Part shown: positions 44,270 through 56,969 of the stretch, piece after piece | Layout of the letters: each line of letters begins with the position of its first letter | Position numbering within the stretch: the first letter of the stretch is position 1 | NCBI GenBank assembly: GCA_034440615.1 | Contig: JAOTOM010003662.1 | Location: forward strand, 110,934 to 174,933 | DNA: 64,000 nucleotides | Direction: 5' to 3' | Origin: Ashinkailepas kermadecensis | Lineage: Eukaryota; Arthropoda; Thecostraca; Neolepadidae | Program-made: the position numbers and the translations under genes | The notes under the pieces: generated by a model | Seen by the model: the letters and a program-made list of their open reading frames with translations, nothing else | Told to the model about the DNA's origin: nothing | The model's database searches: none

Positions 44270-44640
44270 ATCGCCGGTTCGACTGCCTCCCCGGCCCCAT
44301 GCCAGACTAGTTCTCTACTGTCGGTACGATCACTAACTGCCGGTTCGACTGCCTCCCCAGCCCCATGCCAGTCTTGTTCTCTACTGTCGGTACGATCACT
44401 AACTGCCGGTTCGACTGCCTCCCTGGCACCACACCAGACTCGTTCTCTACTGTCGGTACGATCACTAACTGCCGGTTCGACTGCCTCCCGGGCACCACGC
44501 AAGACTCGTTATCTACTGTCGGTACGATCACTAACTGCCGGTTCGACTTCCTCCCCGGCACCACGCCAGACTCATTCACTACTGTCGGTACGATCACTAA
44601 CTGCCGGATCGACTGCCTCCCCAGCCCCACGCCTAGTACT
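44270..44640. repeat. 66-bp minisatellite, about 5.6 units
   Basis: Unit: ACTGCCGGTTCGACTGCCTC, CCCAGCCCCATGCCAG, then ACTCGTTCTCTACTGTCGGT and ACGATCACTA. Because 66 is 22 codons, frames are open on both strands (TVGTITNCRFDCLPGTTPDS; reversed EAVEPAVSDRTDSRE). Treated as noncoding for lack of any start, signal or domain. Confidence 0.92.
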
Positions 44641-44809
44641 GTCACTCCGGCAGCGGTGCAAGCTGTGGATACTTTCCTTATCACTCATCTGTACTTCCCA
44701 ACTATCGCTCTCTGCAGGCTTCCTGATCCTTTGCAAATATTAGCTGATTATCTCGCTATATGGCGAGTCAGTTTTCCTGGCATCAATACCCACGAGTACA
44801 GGGAATAAA

Positions 44810-45035
44810 CACGCGCACTGGACAGGAGGGGTGGGGGGGGGGCGGAATTCGCCCACTCCTCCGACTTTTCGTAAATAACTACCGATTTTACCGGTCGATA
44901 TACGCCATACTTTGTGTGCCTGCTTATAGGATTATAATAGGATAGGATGCTTATAATAGGAGCCGAAATCTTAGGGGCGGAATCCCCCCACCCTCCCCTG
45001 TGCGCGTAATTGTCAGAGACTCTCGAGGGTGCGTG
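44810..45035. mobile_element. 226-bp G-rich terminal-inverted-repeat element
   Basis: Left end CACGCGCACTGGACAGG plus a G run; right end reversed reads CACGCACCCTCGAGAG, with a second inner inverted block (CGCGCACAGGGGAGGGTGGG). Right flank TTAA (45036-45039); left flank TAAA. It resembles a small relative of the element at 29839. Confidence 0.55.
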
Positions 45036-45039
45036 TTAA

Positions 45040-46075
45040 GCACAAGGGTAAGTTAAAACTTTTGGACCGGACTTGAATGCAATGTGTCATCTTCCCTCAC
45101 GGAAAGTATTGGAATCGAACCTTTGATTCTTTAAGTTGAAAATGTCTCCAATCCAGTTCGATTTCTGTTGTTGTTTTCTCAGGATATCTAGCTGTGCTTA
45201 TATCGTGTACACAGGTACCTCAGTCTTCAACAGTGCCCCGCTACAGTCGGCAGTCCTTAGAAACTGCATCAGCGCTGGAAATGTACAATGAGGCATAATA
45301 TTTATGAGATTACGATGATCAATGTATTTTAGTGAGATCAAAAGTGTACATTTTATTGACGGAATGTACACTTTTGTAATGTTGTTGTTTTTTTTCGTAT
45401 TGTTTTCGTTTTCATTTCAGGCAAGTCCTGTTTCATTTTTTCTGTTTTTATCCGATATTTTGTTTTTTCCTCTTCACTGTGAACGTCGGATTCGCGTTTT
45501 CTATTCCTTTTTACGTACATTTTGCATTTTTCATTCATTTCCTGTTTATCACAGTTCATGAGTAATGTGTATAGTTCAGAGCTAAATATCAGTTTGTGAG
45601 GAAAATAACGTCGTTCGCTAAAAACCGGATCGACATGTAGATCATCGCGCTGTGAGTGACAATCCGTATATGATCCGTGCGTCTTCCAACTCATCATTAT
45701 GTGATCTGTGATTACCCAGGGAGGTTTTTGATGATTGTCGCCAGTTTCCAAACTCGTTCTAGAAATCAAGCTCGGGATTTGGATTGGAAAGCGAAACATT
45801 CGGCGCATAGCGTAGTTTAATTTTGCTGCAGCACGTGATACCTTCCTTTTGAAGGCTCAGGTGATCCTTCAAAATTCACCCCGGTAGCGAAGTGCAGTGT
45901 TGTTGCCTTCCTGGTCGCAGATCCCCGCAGGTGATTTCCTCTGATCGAAAAAATGGTGACATGTATGTTTTGTTGAGCGGGTAGGTTTCTCGTAGTGGTA
46001 CTGGTGTGTGTCAGAGATAGAGAGAGAGAGTGAGAGAAGCTCGATAGGTGCTCAGTTTGGTCTGTGAAGTGAATT
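45040..46075. other. Intergenic DNA with one low-confidence ORF
   Basis: A 151-codon minus-strand frame (45808-45353) is Lys/Glu-rich at its end (KRNRKRESDVHSEEEKTKYR), reflecting T-rich plus-strand DNA. No domain, no context. A short GAGAGA tract lies at 46017-46036. Confidence 0.35.
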
Positions 46076-46079
46076 CACC

Positions 46080-47241
46080 ATAAGGTTAGTTTCTTGTGCG
46101 TTCTCTGTGATGATCTCGTTGCTGCTGTTTCCCAATGATGGCACACTATCGTGTATGTGTGGTCGTTGTACGTGTGGTCGGTGCACTTGTGGTCGGTCCA
46201 CGTGTGGTTGGTGCACGTGTGTTCTGCACAAACGAAGAATGAAAGGTGCATCGATGACATGCACCTTTCATGCAGTGTAAAAGATCAGCAAACTCCTGAA
46301 TAGAAACCGCGGAATCCATAATCATCGTTGGAAGCTTATCACTTCTTTTCCCGCCACACACACCTCCGCTCATTAACATAATTTGTATTCGTTAGTACGA
46401 TGTGACGTCATTCACGGGACATCGTACAGCCCCCAGCCCAACCGACCAATCCGAGGACGGACGGGACGACGAGTGATGACAGGCGCATCGGAGTCCTCCC
46501 CGGATCAGCGGATCATACTCAGAACTAATCGTGCCTGTTATTGAGAGAGAAAGAAAGAGTATGTTAGAGACAGCGTCAGATCAGGTTTCTGACATCAGAG
46601 ACAGTGCTATAACAATGTATTGACATCCGAAGCAGCATCAGAAAAGCCCACCGATTGCAGAACAGTCCCATTACATCAGAGGCGGACCTGGAGCAGACAC
46701 TGACGTCGGAGACACAGTCGGAACAGCTCACTGACGCTAGCAGCAGAGTCGAAACAGCTCACTGATGTCATACAGATAATCAGAGCAGTATTATGACGTT
46801 ACAGGCACCGTCAAAGCAATCCAGTGCGGTAAGAACTGCGTCCGAACAGTGTGGTGATGTAAAAAGATGACATCGGAACGACATGATGATATTAAGAGCA
46901 CTGACAGAACACACGAATTAGATCAGACAGAGCGTTAGACGATGCGGAAGCCGTGGCCAGTCAGCGATATTTGACGATGTGTGTCAGCTGGTTTCTCTGC
47001 AGCGTAGGTGATGCAGTATGCCGTTCCGAGCTCGCAATGCGAGCTGCGCCAACATTGCGGTTCAGAGGAATACAGGAAAAATTTAAGAATGATAAAGGTA
47101 ACATGTTCACTTAGTCACTACGATATCATTATACTTATGGAACTGATTGAGGGGATACTTTGCAATGCAATGCAATGCAAACATTTATATTCAGGTAGCC
47201 TCTGCCACCTCCAGAACCTGCTGATCGGAAAAGCTGCAATA
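46080..47241 (-). repeat. Inverted module arm D, gene lost
   Basis: Reverse-complement copy of the arm sequence found at 16620-17800 and 33100-34400: reversed E-box units (46150-46225), the GATGTGACGTCATTCACGG block (46400), the 31-bp TGACGT series (about 46670-46800) and the GCAAAGTATCCCC end. It ends at 47241 where it meets module B head to head; the peptide gene expected beyond GCTATTGCAG is missing. Confidence 0.8.
46150..46225 (-). repeat. 15-bp E-box minisatellite, about five units (arm D)
   Basis: Reverse-orientation units GTGTGGTCGGTGCAC with substitutions; CACGTG is kept in about two. Confidence 0.8.
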
Positions 47242-47959
47242 GCAGGTATCTGTGGTGGGTTTAGCAAACAGGGGCTGTAGTGGTGAGTTCTACAAACAGC
47301 CGCTATGGAAGTGATGTTTGTGAACAGTCGGTGGGGAGGTGAGGTCTGCAAGCAACCAGCGTGAATGTGATACTTGCAAACAGCCGGTGTGAAGGTGTGT
47401 GCTATTGCAGGCTTTCCTCTCGGCTGGGTCCGGAGGTAACAGAGGCTGCCTCAGGAGAAATGTTTGCACTGCATTGCATTGCAAAATATCCCCATACTCA
47501 GTTCCAAAAATGCTTTCTTCATGAATAAATTATGTAGTGGAATTCTTAAGTCAAACGTTTCTTCATTATTCCCTTCAACTTCAATGATGGCGTAACACAT
47601 GGACATCTGCCGTGTTCTTCATAGGTTTCCCTCATTCACCCTAAGTGACGAAGTTTCATTTTCTGGCTGCTAAAGCCGTACCATCAGCTGTGCTATATGA
47701 TTGGTGATGCCAATTGCCGTTGTGCTATATACTAGGACAACCTGCTTGAACACATGAATTGCGCTACTTAAAAAAAACGGCTGACACACATCCTGAAAAG
47801 TCGCCGGCTGGTCAAAGCTTCCGCAACGTGTAACAATGTGTTTGTTTTTTCGTGTGTTTGATGGTCTCCTAATAACATTATGCCGGTCCGATATCTTCTC
47901 TTTGCATCACCACACTGTTCGGGCGTAGTTACGACCGCACTGGGTTGCTTTGAGCGTGC

Positions 47960-48075
47960 CTGTAACGTCATAATGTTGCTCTGATTCTCTGTATGACGTC
48001 CGTGAGCTGTTCCGACATTGTCTCCGACGTCAGTACGCTGCTCCAACTCTGCTTCTGTCGTCATTGTACTGTGTT
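47960..48075 (+). promoter_or_regulatory. 31-bp phased TGACGT array, module B left arm
   Basis: Collinear with 17153-17250: ACGTCA, ACGTCC, ACGTCA, TCGTCA cores at 31-bp steps (starting about 47968). The arm no longer has a gene. Confidence 0.6.
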
Positions 48076-49384
48076 CTGAAATCAGTGGCTTCTCTGATGC
48101 TGCTTCTGATGTAAACAAAGTGTTCCAGTACTGTCTCTGACTCACTCCAGAGGACTGTCCTGACACCGTCTCTAACATCATACTCTTTCTTCCTCTCTCT
48201 ATGACAGGGACGACTAGTTCTGAGTATGATCAGCTGATCTGGGAAGGACACCGATGGGCGCGGCATCACTCGTCGTCCCGTCTGCCCTTGGAGTGGTTGG
48301 CTGTGTTGGCAGCTGCACGATGCCCCGTCAATGACGTCACATCACACTGACCAATAAACAGCGTCGACGACCTCGAGCGTATGTGGCGAGAAATGAAGTG
48401 AAAGCATCCCAAAATGGCCAAGTGTGCCGCGGTTTCCATTTAGGATTCCGCTGATCTTTTACACTGCATGGAAACCTTCTGGTCGCTCTACACCTTGCAT
48501 TCCGTTGGTTTGTACACAATGCACGTGCACCGACCAAACGTGCACGATAGTGTACCATCATTGGGAAACAGAAGCAACGAGATCATCACAGTGAACGCAC
48601 AATAAGCTAATATAATGATGATTTCACTTCACAGACCAAGTTGGGCACCTATCGACTTTCCGTCCCTGACACACACCAGCACCACCGCGAGGAACCAATC
48701 CGATCAACAACACATACATGTCACAATTATCTCGATACGAACAAATCACCGGCAGGGATCTGCGATCAGGAAGACAACAAGTTTGCGCTCAGATACCGGG
48801 GTGAAACATGAGCATTGAAAATGAACGCATCAATGCAGCGGTAAATTTCCCGATTAACATACAGTTGAACATGGTGGTTTGCACGTGACAGACTGTCAGC
48901 CGACCGTGGCGGGCTGTCACCCACCACAGGAGGCGCTCCGGACCGATAATGAGCGTGGGTCCCGGGAGGTGGTCGAAACAGCTGTAGTGTCTTATGTTCG
49001 ATGCCGGCAGTGGAACATCATGCTGTCAGTGATTGACGGAGTGTTAGGTCAGTTGTGGATGGGGTAGGTATGACGTCGGATGTGGATGTAGAAGTGTTGC
49101 GTGTGGGAGAGGGTGTTAGGTCGGCAATTAAACGACGCTCCGGCCGTCTGTGGTGTTTCGCTCCGGCCGTCCGTGGCACACGAGCTTTACCGCGCTTTTC
49201 ACGAAACGAATCCGCTGGGTTGGGAGGGGTAGGGGTCAAGGATGCACTCGAACATATGACTGACATTCGTCTCAAAGGCCTTCCCCCCCCCCCCCTGAAA
49301 GTGGCGTTCTTGGCTGACAGAATTTGAACGAGGGGAGCGGTTTACTGAACGCATACTGAATGCGCGACTTCCACGTCCGGACGG

Positions 49385-49762
49385 GCGCCACCTTTTGATG
49401 GCGGCTGAGGGTGTGGGGACATGCTCTAGTGCCCCCTGTATCCGCCCATGTCCTGGTTAAGGAGCGCCTCTGGTCAAATGGCGCCACCTTTGATGGCGGC
49501 TGAGGGGTGGGGACATGCTCTAGTGTCCCCTGTATCCACCCATGTCCTGGTTAAGGAGCGCCTCTGGTCAAATGGCGCCACCTTTTGATGGCGGCTGAGG
49601 GGGTGGGGACATGCTCTAGTGTCCCCTGTATCCGCCCATGTCCTGGTTAAGGAGCGCCTCTGGTCAAATGGCGCCACCTTTTGATGGCGAGGGTGGGGAC
49701 ATGCTCTAATGCCCCCTGTATCCGCCCCTGTCCTGGTTAAGGAGCCCCTCTGGTCAAAGGGT
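49385..49762 (+). repeat. 96-bp tandem repeat, four units, unique to module B
   Basis: Units start GCGCCACCTTTTGATGGCGG at 49385, 49481, 49575 and 49671 (spacing 96, 94, 96). Modules A (19621) and A' (27510) have a single unit, so the expansion is newer than the segmental duplication. Confidence 0.92.
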
Positions 49763-50266
49763 CCCATCTCTGGTCAGGAGGCATCGTCACTGGCTAGAGC
49801 CGTTCCGGTTAGGAGCCCGCTTGGACAGAGGTCGACTTGGAGGCTCCACTGGCCTGTGGCCATGGTCGATTGTGAAGGGCCACTTGGTCAAGAACTCTTC
49901 TGACAAGTGACCCGTTTGGTCAGAGATTCCATTCTGACTAGGTCAGGGTCTATCCCAATTGGTCAGGATCCCTCCGGTCAGGGGCCTTCTTGTCTGGGCC
50001 CTTCTTGTCTGGAGTCCCGTACCAAGGGGACTGTTCTGGTCATGTGTCCTTTGATCAGATAGCCGCACTTGCTGGGGAGCTTCGCTTGTCAGGGATCCCG
50101 CTGGGCACTGGTACTTTTGGTCAAATGGTACATCTGGCTAGGAGAACCTCGTGTGTCTTATTTTTATTGAATATTGTGCGATCCGCCTTTGAAGAACGTC
50201 TGCTTGAAAAATTGTAGGAAAATATGTGCCTTCACCCATACGAACCTCCCGTGCGACCCTAATTGC

Positions 50267-50543
50267 GAGCATGTTTGTTCACCATAAAACTGAGCTGGTG
50301 GCACAACAAAACAGATGGCAGCACTTGCGCTTCGCCAGGGGGCAGTACCTTCTACGGTTGTACCGCACAATGTACTCAGAGACTCTCGAGCATTATAAAG
50401 CAAAATAGAACACTGAAAAAAACGATTGGAGAATATGTTCGTTAGGGTGCACACGAAAGGACAGTTATCGGACTCCGGTCTTGAATGAGTGCAGATTTTG
50501 GGCAGTGAGAGCCTATATTTTGCGGATATATGTCATGGACCAA
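50267..50543 (+). pseudogene. Decayed exon-like block, module B copy
   Basis: Same block as 20346-20618, with the same TAG and an AA|GTAAGT donor-like end. See module A copy. Confidence 0.4.
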
Positions 50544-53500
50544 GTAAGTTTCTCAAGATTCATGCGTAATTATATCAAGGCATCGTGAGAAATAATGCAG
50601 GTCTCAAGATTTATCAGTTGCAGTACCATAAGAATGGATGCTGGACTCATCGTCCATTTTTCCAACGGCGTCGGCCGCCATTGCTGTGCAATCTTTCTGG
50701 AGTTACCCAGCTATAGCTTCACAGTGACTGCGGTCCGAAGTGTGCTGATAATTATGGAGAACAATGGTAAGTCGAATTGCATGACATGATATTCTTTTTA
50801 AATTCGTATACAGCTGCTTACTATGCTTCCCTGCATCATAGATATCGTGAACTGCAGGGCGGAAATTTCGAAAACGTAACAAAATGTTACGCCTTTAACA
50901 GCTACTAATAACTTGTGCAACGACAGCTACAGTGAAGCCTTGTCATTTTGTGCAATCATGTTTTATTGGGCTCAAATGTATTAAACACCATCTTCATTCG
51001 GGGTATAAACGTCTTCGGCAAACAACACAGGACATTTTCCGTCTGTACCCCGAACCGAAAAGCGGTATTCGGAATACGGCACGCATACCTGCGCCTGTTA
51101 AAGCTAGTGAAGTGTGTGTTGAATTCCGAACACGGGCTTAATAAACATTTTGAGCCCGCATGGTTGCACTCTGGAAGGGCGGATCCAGGAATTATCACTG
51201 GGGAAGGGGCGCATTTCCTCGGAGAGGTGCCTTCGGTGGACAAATTCGCTAAATGAGGGAGGGCACACTGAAGTTTACTGAAGGGGTGCCGATCCAACCC
51301 AAAGGGGTGCATTTTCTACTGCGCCGGTTCCCCAATGATTATTACTGAATCCACTCTTGCCAAGTGCAGCCTGTGGGCTTAACATGCTTAAGTTCGCGTT
51401 CAGAATTCAACACACACTTCACTTGTTTTAACAGGTGCAGATACACGTGCGGTATTCCGAACACCGCTGTTCGGTTCGGGGAACACATGCAAAATCGGCT
51501 GTGCTATTTGCTGAGCAATTTTATACCCAAATAAAGACGGTGTTTAATACATTTCAGCGCAATAAAGCACGATTGCACAAAATACAACGCTTCACTGTAG
51601 CTGTTGTTGCACAAGTCAAAGTAGCCACTAAAGGCGTGACATTTTGATCATTCGAAATTGCTGCCATGCAGTTGACCAAATATATAATTCAAGAAAGCAT
51701 ATTAATCAGCTGTAGACAATTTGTAAAGGACTATAATGCCACGCGATTTAACTTACCATTGTTCTCCGTAATCATTTGGACACGTCGGACTGCAATCACT
51801 GTGAAACTACGTCCCACTGTTGAATTATTAGGTGTCTTCCCCAAACCGCACATTAGCTGGGACTCTTACTGTCTTACATTTCTCGCACATTCTCACTGAA
51901 CTATCTCCAGCTGCCGATTGGCACTATCCGACATTCCCGCCACGGTTGAAGACGGTTGGCGGTGGCGGAGACCATACATGTGGCAGTTTCTCCTCCGTTC
52001 CCCATGGGCTGTTCCAACATATCTGTTTGTGGATAAAGGAGGCCCAGAGCGCGGCGTGGAGAACAATGGGCGAAGAAGTTGCGTTCTACCTGAGCTTGCT
52101 TTCGGCGTAAGTCATTGGTGCTCCCGGTGTCTCCTTTATGCCTGGGCAGGTGAACAGTATGCCCAAGCATATGTCGAAGTCCAGTATTGTTGTCTGCGAG
52201 TGACGTAGCGATTATGCAACCGGCGATGATATGTGATGCAATGACATGCCTGTTTCAATGGTACATTTTTGGAATATATTGAGCAAATAAGTAGAATGTT
52301 GTGATGCTCACAGCTCCTCTTCAATGACTTCGATGGCCATCGTCAAGATATTATCTTCTGAGGCAGCAATGAGCGGCATGTGTGGCATATGACGCCGGCG
52401 ATAAGTGTGCTGCACTCTAGAGCTGTACATTCAAAGTATGACATGTGATACTGGGAAAAGGCAACTGTTCATCTGTCCTATTTTAGCTGCGATGACAATT
52501 TCAAACGTGCATTTAAACCTGGAGTAAATTTCATATGAGAACAGCAAGGGACATTTATGCCAATAACCACTCTCAGTTGAGGAATGCATTACTGAAATGA
52601 AATCTGAAACTAGTCCTATTTGGGTTATTATCAAGTGAACTGGATTCAGGGAGAAAAAACCTGTTTGTTGAGAATTTGAAGTGGTTTTACACCACTACAT
52701 TTGCGACTCACGAAGAGTCAGAGTGACAATTTGGACTGGTCTCAATTGAGGATGGCTGATCAAATTCAGACCAATTGCTATTCTCAGTCTCGCTAGTTTC
52801 ATTTGAGACGAAAAATATTATCCTTCCTGAGTCTTGAAAGTGGTTTCACTTGAATACATTTGTAAGTCTCAACGCACTGGAATTATCGTCTGAGAATGGT
52901 GTTCTCAGCATATCACGGGCAGTCTGCTCGTTGTGTGTGGTTTGATTTGAATATGGAAAATGAGAACGTCTTCTAGTCTCAGAGATTATATAAGCTTCTC
53001 ACATTTGTATCAGTTAATATAATGTTTATAAATATACTGCGTGACTGTTTGCTACTACCATTGACCTTTTTATACCACTGAATAAACGAAATAGCCGCAT
53101 GTCGAACGTAATAGCCATCACGCCGAAATATAATTGCTGCAAGTCGATTGTAGTAGGCTCTAACTGTACGTCCCATTTCATGATTTGGTGCAGAGCCACC
53201 GCAAAAGTTTCAAAACAAATATCCGAAGAACACCAAAAAGAAATTTGGTGTTATGTGAGTTTCTTAGTGTTCTCTTGAGTGCCCCCAACTTCACTTGGGG
53301 ATCCCACAAGGCCCTTGCCAAGGGCACAGCCTGTTGCTTCAGGTTGAAGAGGTTCCTAATAATGATGCTGCAAGAGAAGCAACGCAATGACAGGACACGC
53401 GCGATAACATCGCCAGCCCAGCGCATACAGCCACCGTCCTGATGCTCACAACATGCCAGACGCTGTGATCAAGAGATGCTCAAATCAAAATGCTCAAAAT

Positions 53501-54204
53501 GCTGACAAGACAACAAAAACACTTTGTGCAGCAAGACATTGAGCTCTGATATTTCTATATGACAGCGCAAGGATCGGTCCCGAGCTACTTCTCCAACTGC
53601 CAACGTCGCCCGACCACCGCACACCGCTTCCGCTATTCTGCCAGCTTGGCGTTGACCTCTCGCTTGGTGGGATGCATGGAAAAGCACAACTTTGAAACCA
53701 CAAGACTATGCAAAAGCACCACCTGCACGTTTCGGAACATTGGCAAATTCCACTCGTCCGCTCAAGCCACTGGAATTGACCAAAAGTTTTCAAAGAAGTG
53801 TTACAGGTCAGCTAACTCCTAAATGGAAACAACGTCACGAATGGGCCATCTATGGAGGCTTCCACATCGTGTCCTGCCACATGCCCCCGAAGCCGTCGAC
53901 GGAACGTTTATTGGTCAGTGCGATGTGACGTCATTCACGTGGCATCGCGCAGCAGCCAACACAGCCGACCATTCCGGGGATGGACGAGACGACGGCTGAC
54001 GCCGGACCCATCTGGGTCCTCCCAGATCAGCTGATTATATTCGGAACTAATCGTCCCTGTCATAGAGAGAGGAACAGAAAGAATGAGTATGTTAGAGACA
54101 GCGTCAGTATAGCTCTCTAGTGTGCGTCAGAGACAGTGCTGGAACACTTTGTTGGCATCGGAAGCAGCATCAGAAAAGCCCACCGATTTTATAGGAGTCC
54201 GATG

Positions 54205-54400
54205 ACGTCAGAAGCAAAGATGGAGCCGCACACTGACGTAGGAGGCACAGTCGGAACAGCTCACTGACGTCCGAAGGAGAGTCAGAACAGCTCACTAACG
54301 TCATACACAGAATCAAAGCAGTTGTATGACGTTACAGGCACCGTCAGAGCAATCCACTGCGGTAAGAACTACGTCAGAACAGTGTAGTGATGCAAATAGA
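54205..54400 (-). promoter_or_regulatory. 31-bp phased TGACGT array, module B right arm
   Basis: Collinear with 24379-24570; TGACGT cores at 31-bp steps from GATGACGTCAGAAGC (54203) through TATGACGTTAC (about 54328). Lies downstream of gene 4. Confidence 0.6.
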
Positions 54401-55062
54401 TGACAACCGAATGGCTTAATGATCTTAAAAGCACCATCAGAACACACGAATAAGACCAAACTGGGCGTTAGACGTAGTGGAAACCGTGGCCAGTCGGCGA
54501 CATTTGAGAAGGTGTGTCAGTTGTTTTTCCTGTAGCACATGTGATGCAGTCACGGCAACTTGTCCTAGTATATGGCACTACGGCAATTGGCTTCATCAAT
54601 CACATAACAAAGCTTAAGATACGGCATAAGCAGCGAGGAAAAAACGTCATAACTAAAAGTGAGTAAAGGAAAATTATGAAGCGGCAGAGGTACATGTGCT
54701 ACGCCATAATTGAAGTTGATAGGGATACAGAAGAAATGCTATGAATTAATAATGTAGTTTATCATTTATTCAAAGTGAAAGCATCTTTTTAGCTGAGTAA
54801 GGGGATATTTTGCATTCAATACAGTGCAGACATTTCGTTTTCGGCAGCCTCTGTCACCTTCAGAACCAGCTGACCGGAAGTACTGCAGCAGCACTCACCT
54901 TCACCCCGCCTGCTTGCAAGCCTCACCTTCACGATGGCTTTTTACAGACCTCATCTCCACACCGACTGTTCACAAGCATCACTTCAATAGCGGCTATTTG
55001 TAGAACTTACCACTGCAGCGGCTGTTTGTAGAACTCACCACTCCAGCGGCTGTTTGCACAAC

Positions 55063-55311
55063 TCAACAATACCTGCAGACGTGGGAGTTGGTGCAACTAT
55101 CGTAGGAGCACTGACGTCCACCACCGCATCCGTCATCGTCATCGTCGTCGCAGTCCTCACGGTCATCGTCATCTCCGTCCCAGCACCAGGATTGTTGGCA
55201 GCAGTTCGAGTCGTCGTCCCCATCGTCGCAATCGTCGCAGTCGTCATCGGCATGCACGATGACTACAGCGCACATCACCAGCGCCAGCGTGAGAAGCAAC
55301 AGGGTACGCAT
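55063..55311 (-). CDS. Asp/Cys-rich secreted mini-protein 4 (82 aa)
   Basis: Starts at 55311 with the same 21-residue leader as gene 3 (MRTLLLLTLALVMCAVVIVH). Mature part: CDDCDDGDDDSNCCQQ, WCWDGDDDDREDCDDDDDDGC, GGGRQCSYDSC, final CRYC; 11 Cys because the paired CC near residue 66 of other members is CS. An intact TATATATT is at 55437-55430. It is the undamaged sister of pseudogene 2: frame, terminal CRYC and TATA are all kept, so pseudogenisation in module A came after the duplication or gene 4 was restored by conversion. Function unknown. Confidence 0.82.
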   Translation of the reverse strand: MRTLLLLTLALVMCAVVIVHADDDCDDCDDGDDDSNCCQQSWCWDGDDDDREDCDDDDDDGCGGGRQCSYDSCTNSHVCRYC

Positions 55312-55429
55312 GGTCAGTGGTCAGGTAGCACGCGGACTGTGACAAGGCTGCCGGTGGGCTATGGTTCGGGTACCGCTTGGCTCTGGACGGAGGTGGCGAT
55401 TGCTTCTGCTACTGTTGGCTGCTGTCTTC

Positions 55430-55437
55430 AATATATA
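55430..55437 (-). promoter_or_regulatory. TATA box of peptide gene 4
   Basis: TATATATT on the minus strand about 120 bp upstream of the ATG, spaced about 20 bp further than in genes 1 and 3. The homologous position in module A reads TATGTATT. Confidence 0.7.
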
Positions 55438-55729
55438 CCTTTGTCGAGGCCTGTCTAGTACGTCTAGGCGGTGGCGGTTTTCCGGGCCACGGTGCAATGT
55501 CACTGAAGACAATGAGACTCTACTGCAGATTGAAGAGGGAAAGGTGCTACATTTTCCTCATGATGGGCAGGATAAAATGTTTCACTCGTGATATCCGCAA
55601 AGCTGATTATGTACTGCCAAGGAATCAAATAAAAAAAGGTAGTGAGAACAGCTGTACAATTAAATTTGACAAGTCCGAACCTGTTGGCCTGCAAGTTGTT
55701 GTCAACATGTTACATAATAAAAGTGTTCG

Positions 55730-56310
55730 CTATATTAGACCGCCATGTCACGGGGTGTTCTTTCCACCCAACCCAACGGCTTTCCGCGGACAGTGCAAAA
55801 AAATGGCACACCCAGAAATCTGGCATACCGGTTTCCACATCCATTGACATCTGTGAAGATGTTGAGGTCAGGTCATCTACGGCCACCGAGTTAGTCAAAG
55901 TCAAATGAGGTCACCTCCAAAAAAGTTAAACCAGTCGTTTGGCGTTAGCGGATGAAGGTAATTGAATGAAACTTGCAACGTTTATTTATCATTATGGACG
56001 CACCAAACAGCATTGGAGGAATTGTTTAATTTTTTTGTGTTTTTTGTGTCTTATTTGTGCTGGATATTTGCCAATTAGGGGTGAAAATCCCAGATTCTAG
56101 CTAACTTAAGCACTTTTATGGGGGAACGTATATTTAAAACAATGCTATTCGTTACGCTCTTCCAATTAGAAAAAAGAACGAAAACTCTAAATTTAGAAAA
56201 CTGAAAACAAAGATACTTTTCTTTTTCGGTGGGCATACATTTTCAGACCATGGTCGATTTCGGCTTCCTGTTTGATTCCAAATAAGTTTTGTGTTTAATA
56301 TCTGACCCAG
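55730..56310 (+). mobile_element. TTAA-type element, truncated copy in module B
   Basis: Matches 25900-26480 and, more distantly, the full copies (CTTTCCGCGGACAG, GAGGTCACCTCCAAAAAAG, GATTCTAGC, CATGGTCGATTTCGGCTTCC). Termini are missing. Confidence 0.75.
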
Positions 56311-56969
56311 AAAAATATCGCACTGGGGCCCAACAAATTCACGCCAGAGACTCGAAATACATGCATCGTGGCTTAAAAATGTTTTCTCGGGACTCGAACA
56401 AATTCAAGCCTCTTAAAAATGCAATACATTCAAGCCTGCGTCTTACCATGGCGCCAAACCATCTGACGAGCCCACCGGTGTGTCAATAAACCCATTGCTG
56501 ACCCAATAATTGACCCCAAAAAGCCATGCGTTATTCGAGATGAAGGACACCTGGTCTGCATTAGCCAAAGGTGACATAGCAAACAAAACCCTGACGCGAT
56601 ATAGCAAGTTCAAAATGAAAAGATGACAAATTGCGAACATTTCATATGAGTCGTCGATGAAAAGTTCGTTCGGAGGCGCAATACGAAGTTTGCCATGGTG
56701 GTGGCTGAGAAATAGCGAGCTCATGACGTCACAGTTCACGAAGCGCCGACGGACTGGCGGCACAGCTGCACGGAAGTGGCCCTGAGTAACTGCGCGCCGG
56801 GGTGTGTCCGTGCACGCCACGGCTGTGGTTCGTGACTCAGACGCCCCACCGAGCGCCCCCCCCCACCGCCCCACACGCCCCCTCGAGTCAGCTGACGCCG
56901 GACACGGGGATAAACAATATATCTGACCGGATGCGTCCGGCGCCTGCGGAGACGGTGCTGAGAAGAGCC

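Larger units (their letters stand above)
47242..56935 (+). repeat. Module B: segmental duplicate of module A
   Basis: Collinear and nearly identical to 16455-27107. Differences: gene 1 coding sequence absent (only GCAGGTATCTGTGGTG from its last codons remains at 47242-47257), no poly(A) tract, a 96-bp unit expanded to four copies (49385-49762), a shortened segment near 52625-52850, and a functional-looking gene 4 in place of pseudogene 2. The right boundary ATGCG at 56935 is the same as in module A. Confidence 0.88.

Noticed and set aside
45353..45808. 151-codon Lys/Glu-rich minus-strand ORF as a real gene
   Set aside because: Charge pattern follows from T-rich plus-strand composition; no domain, splice context or neighbour support.
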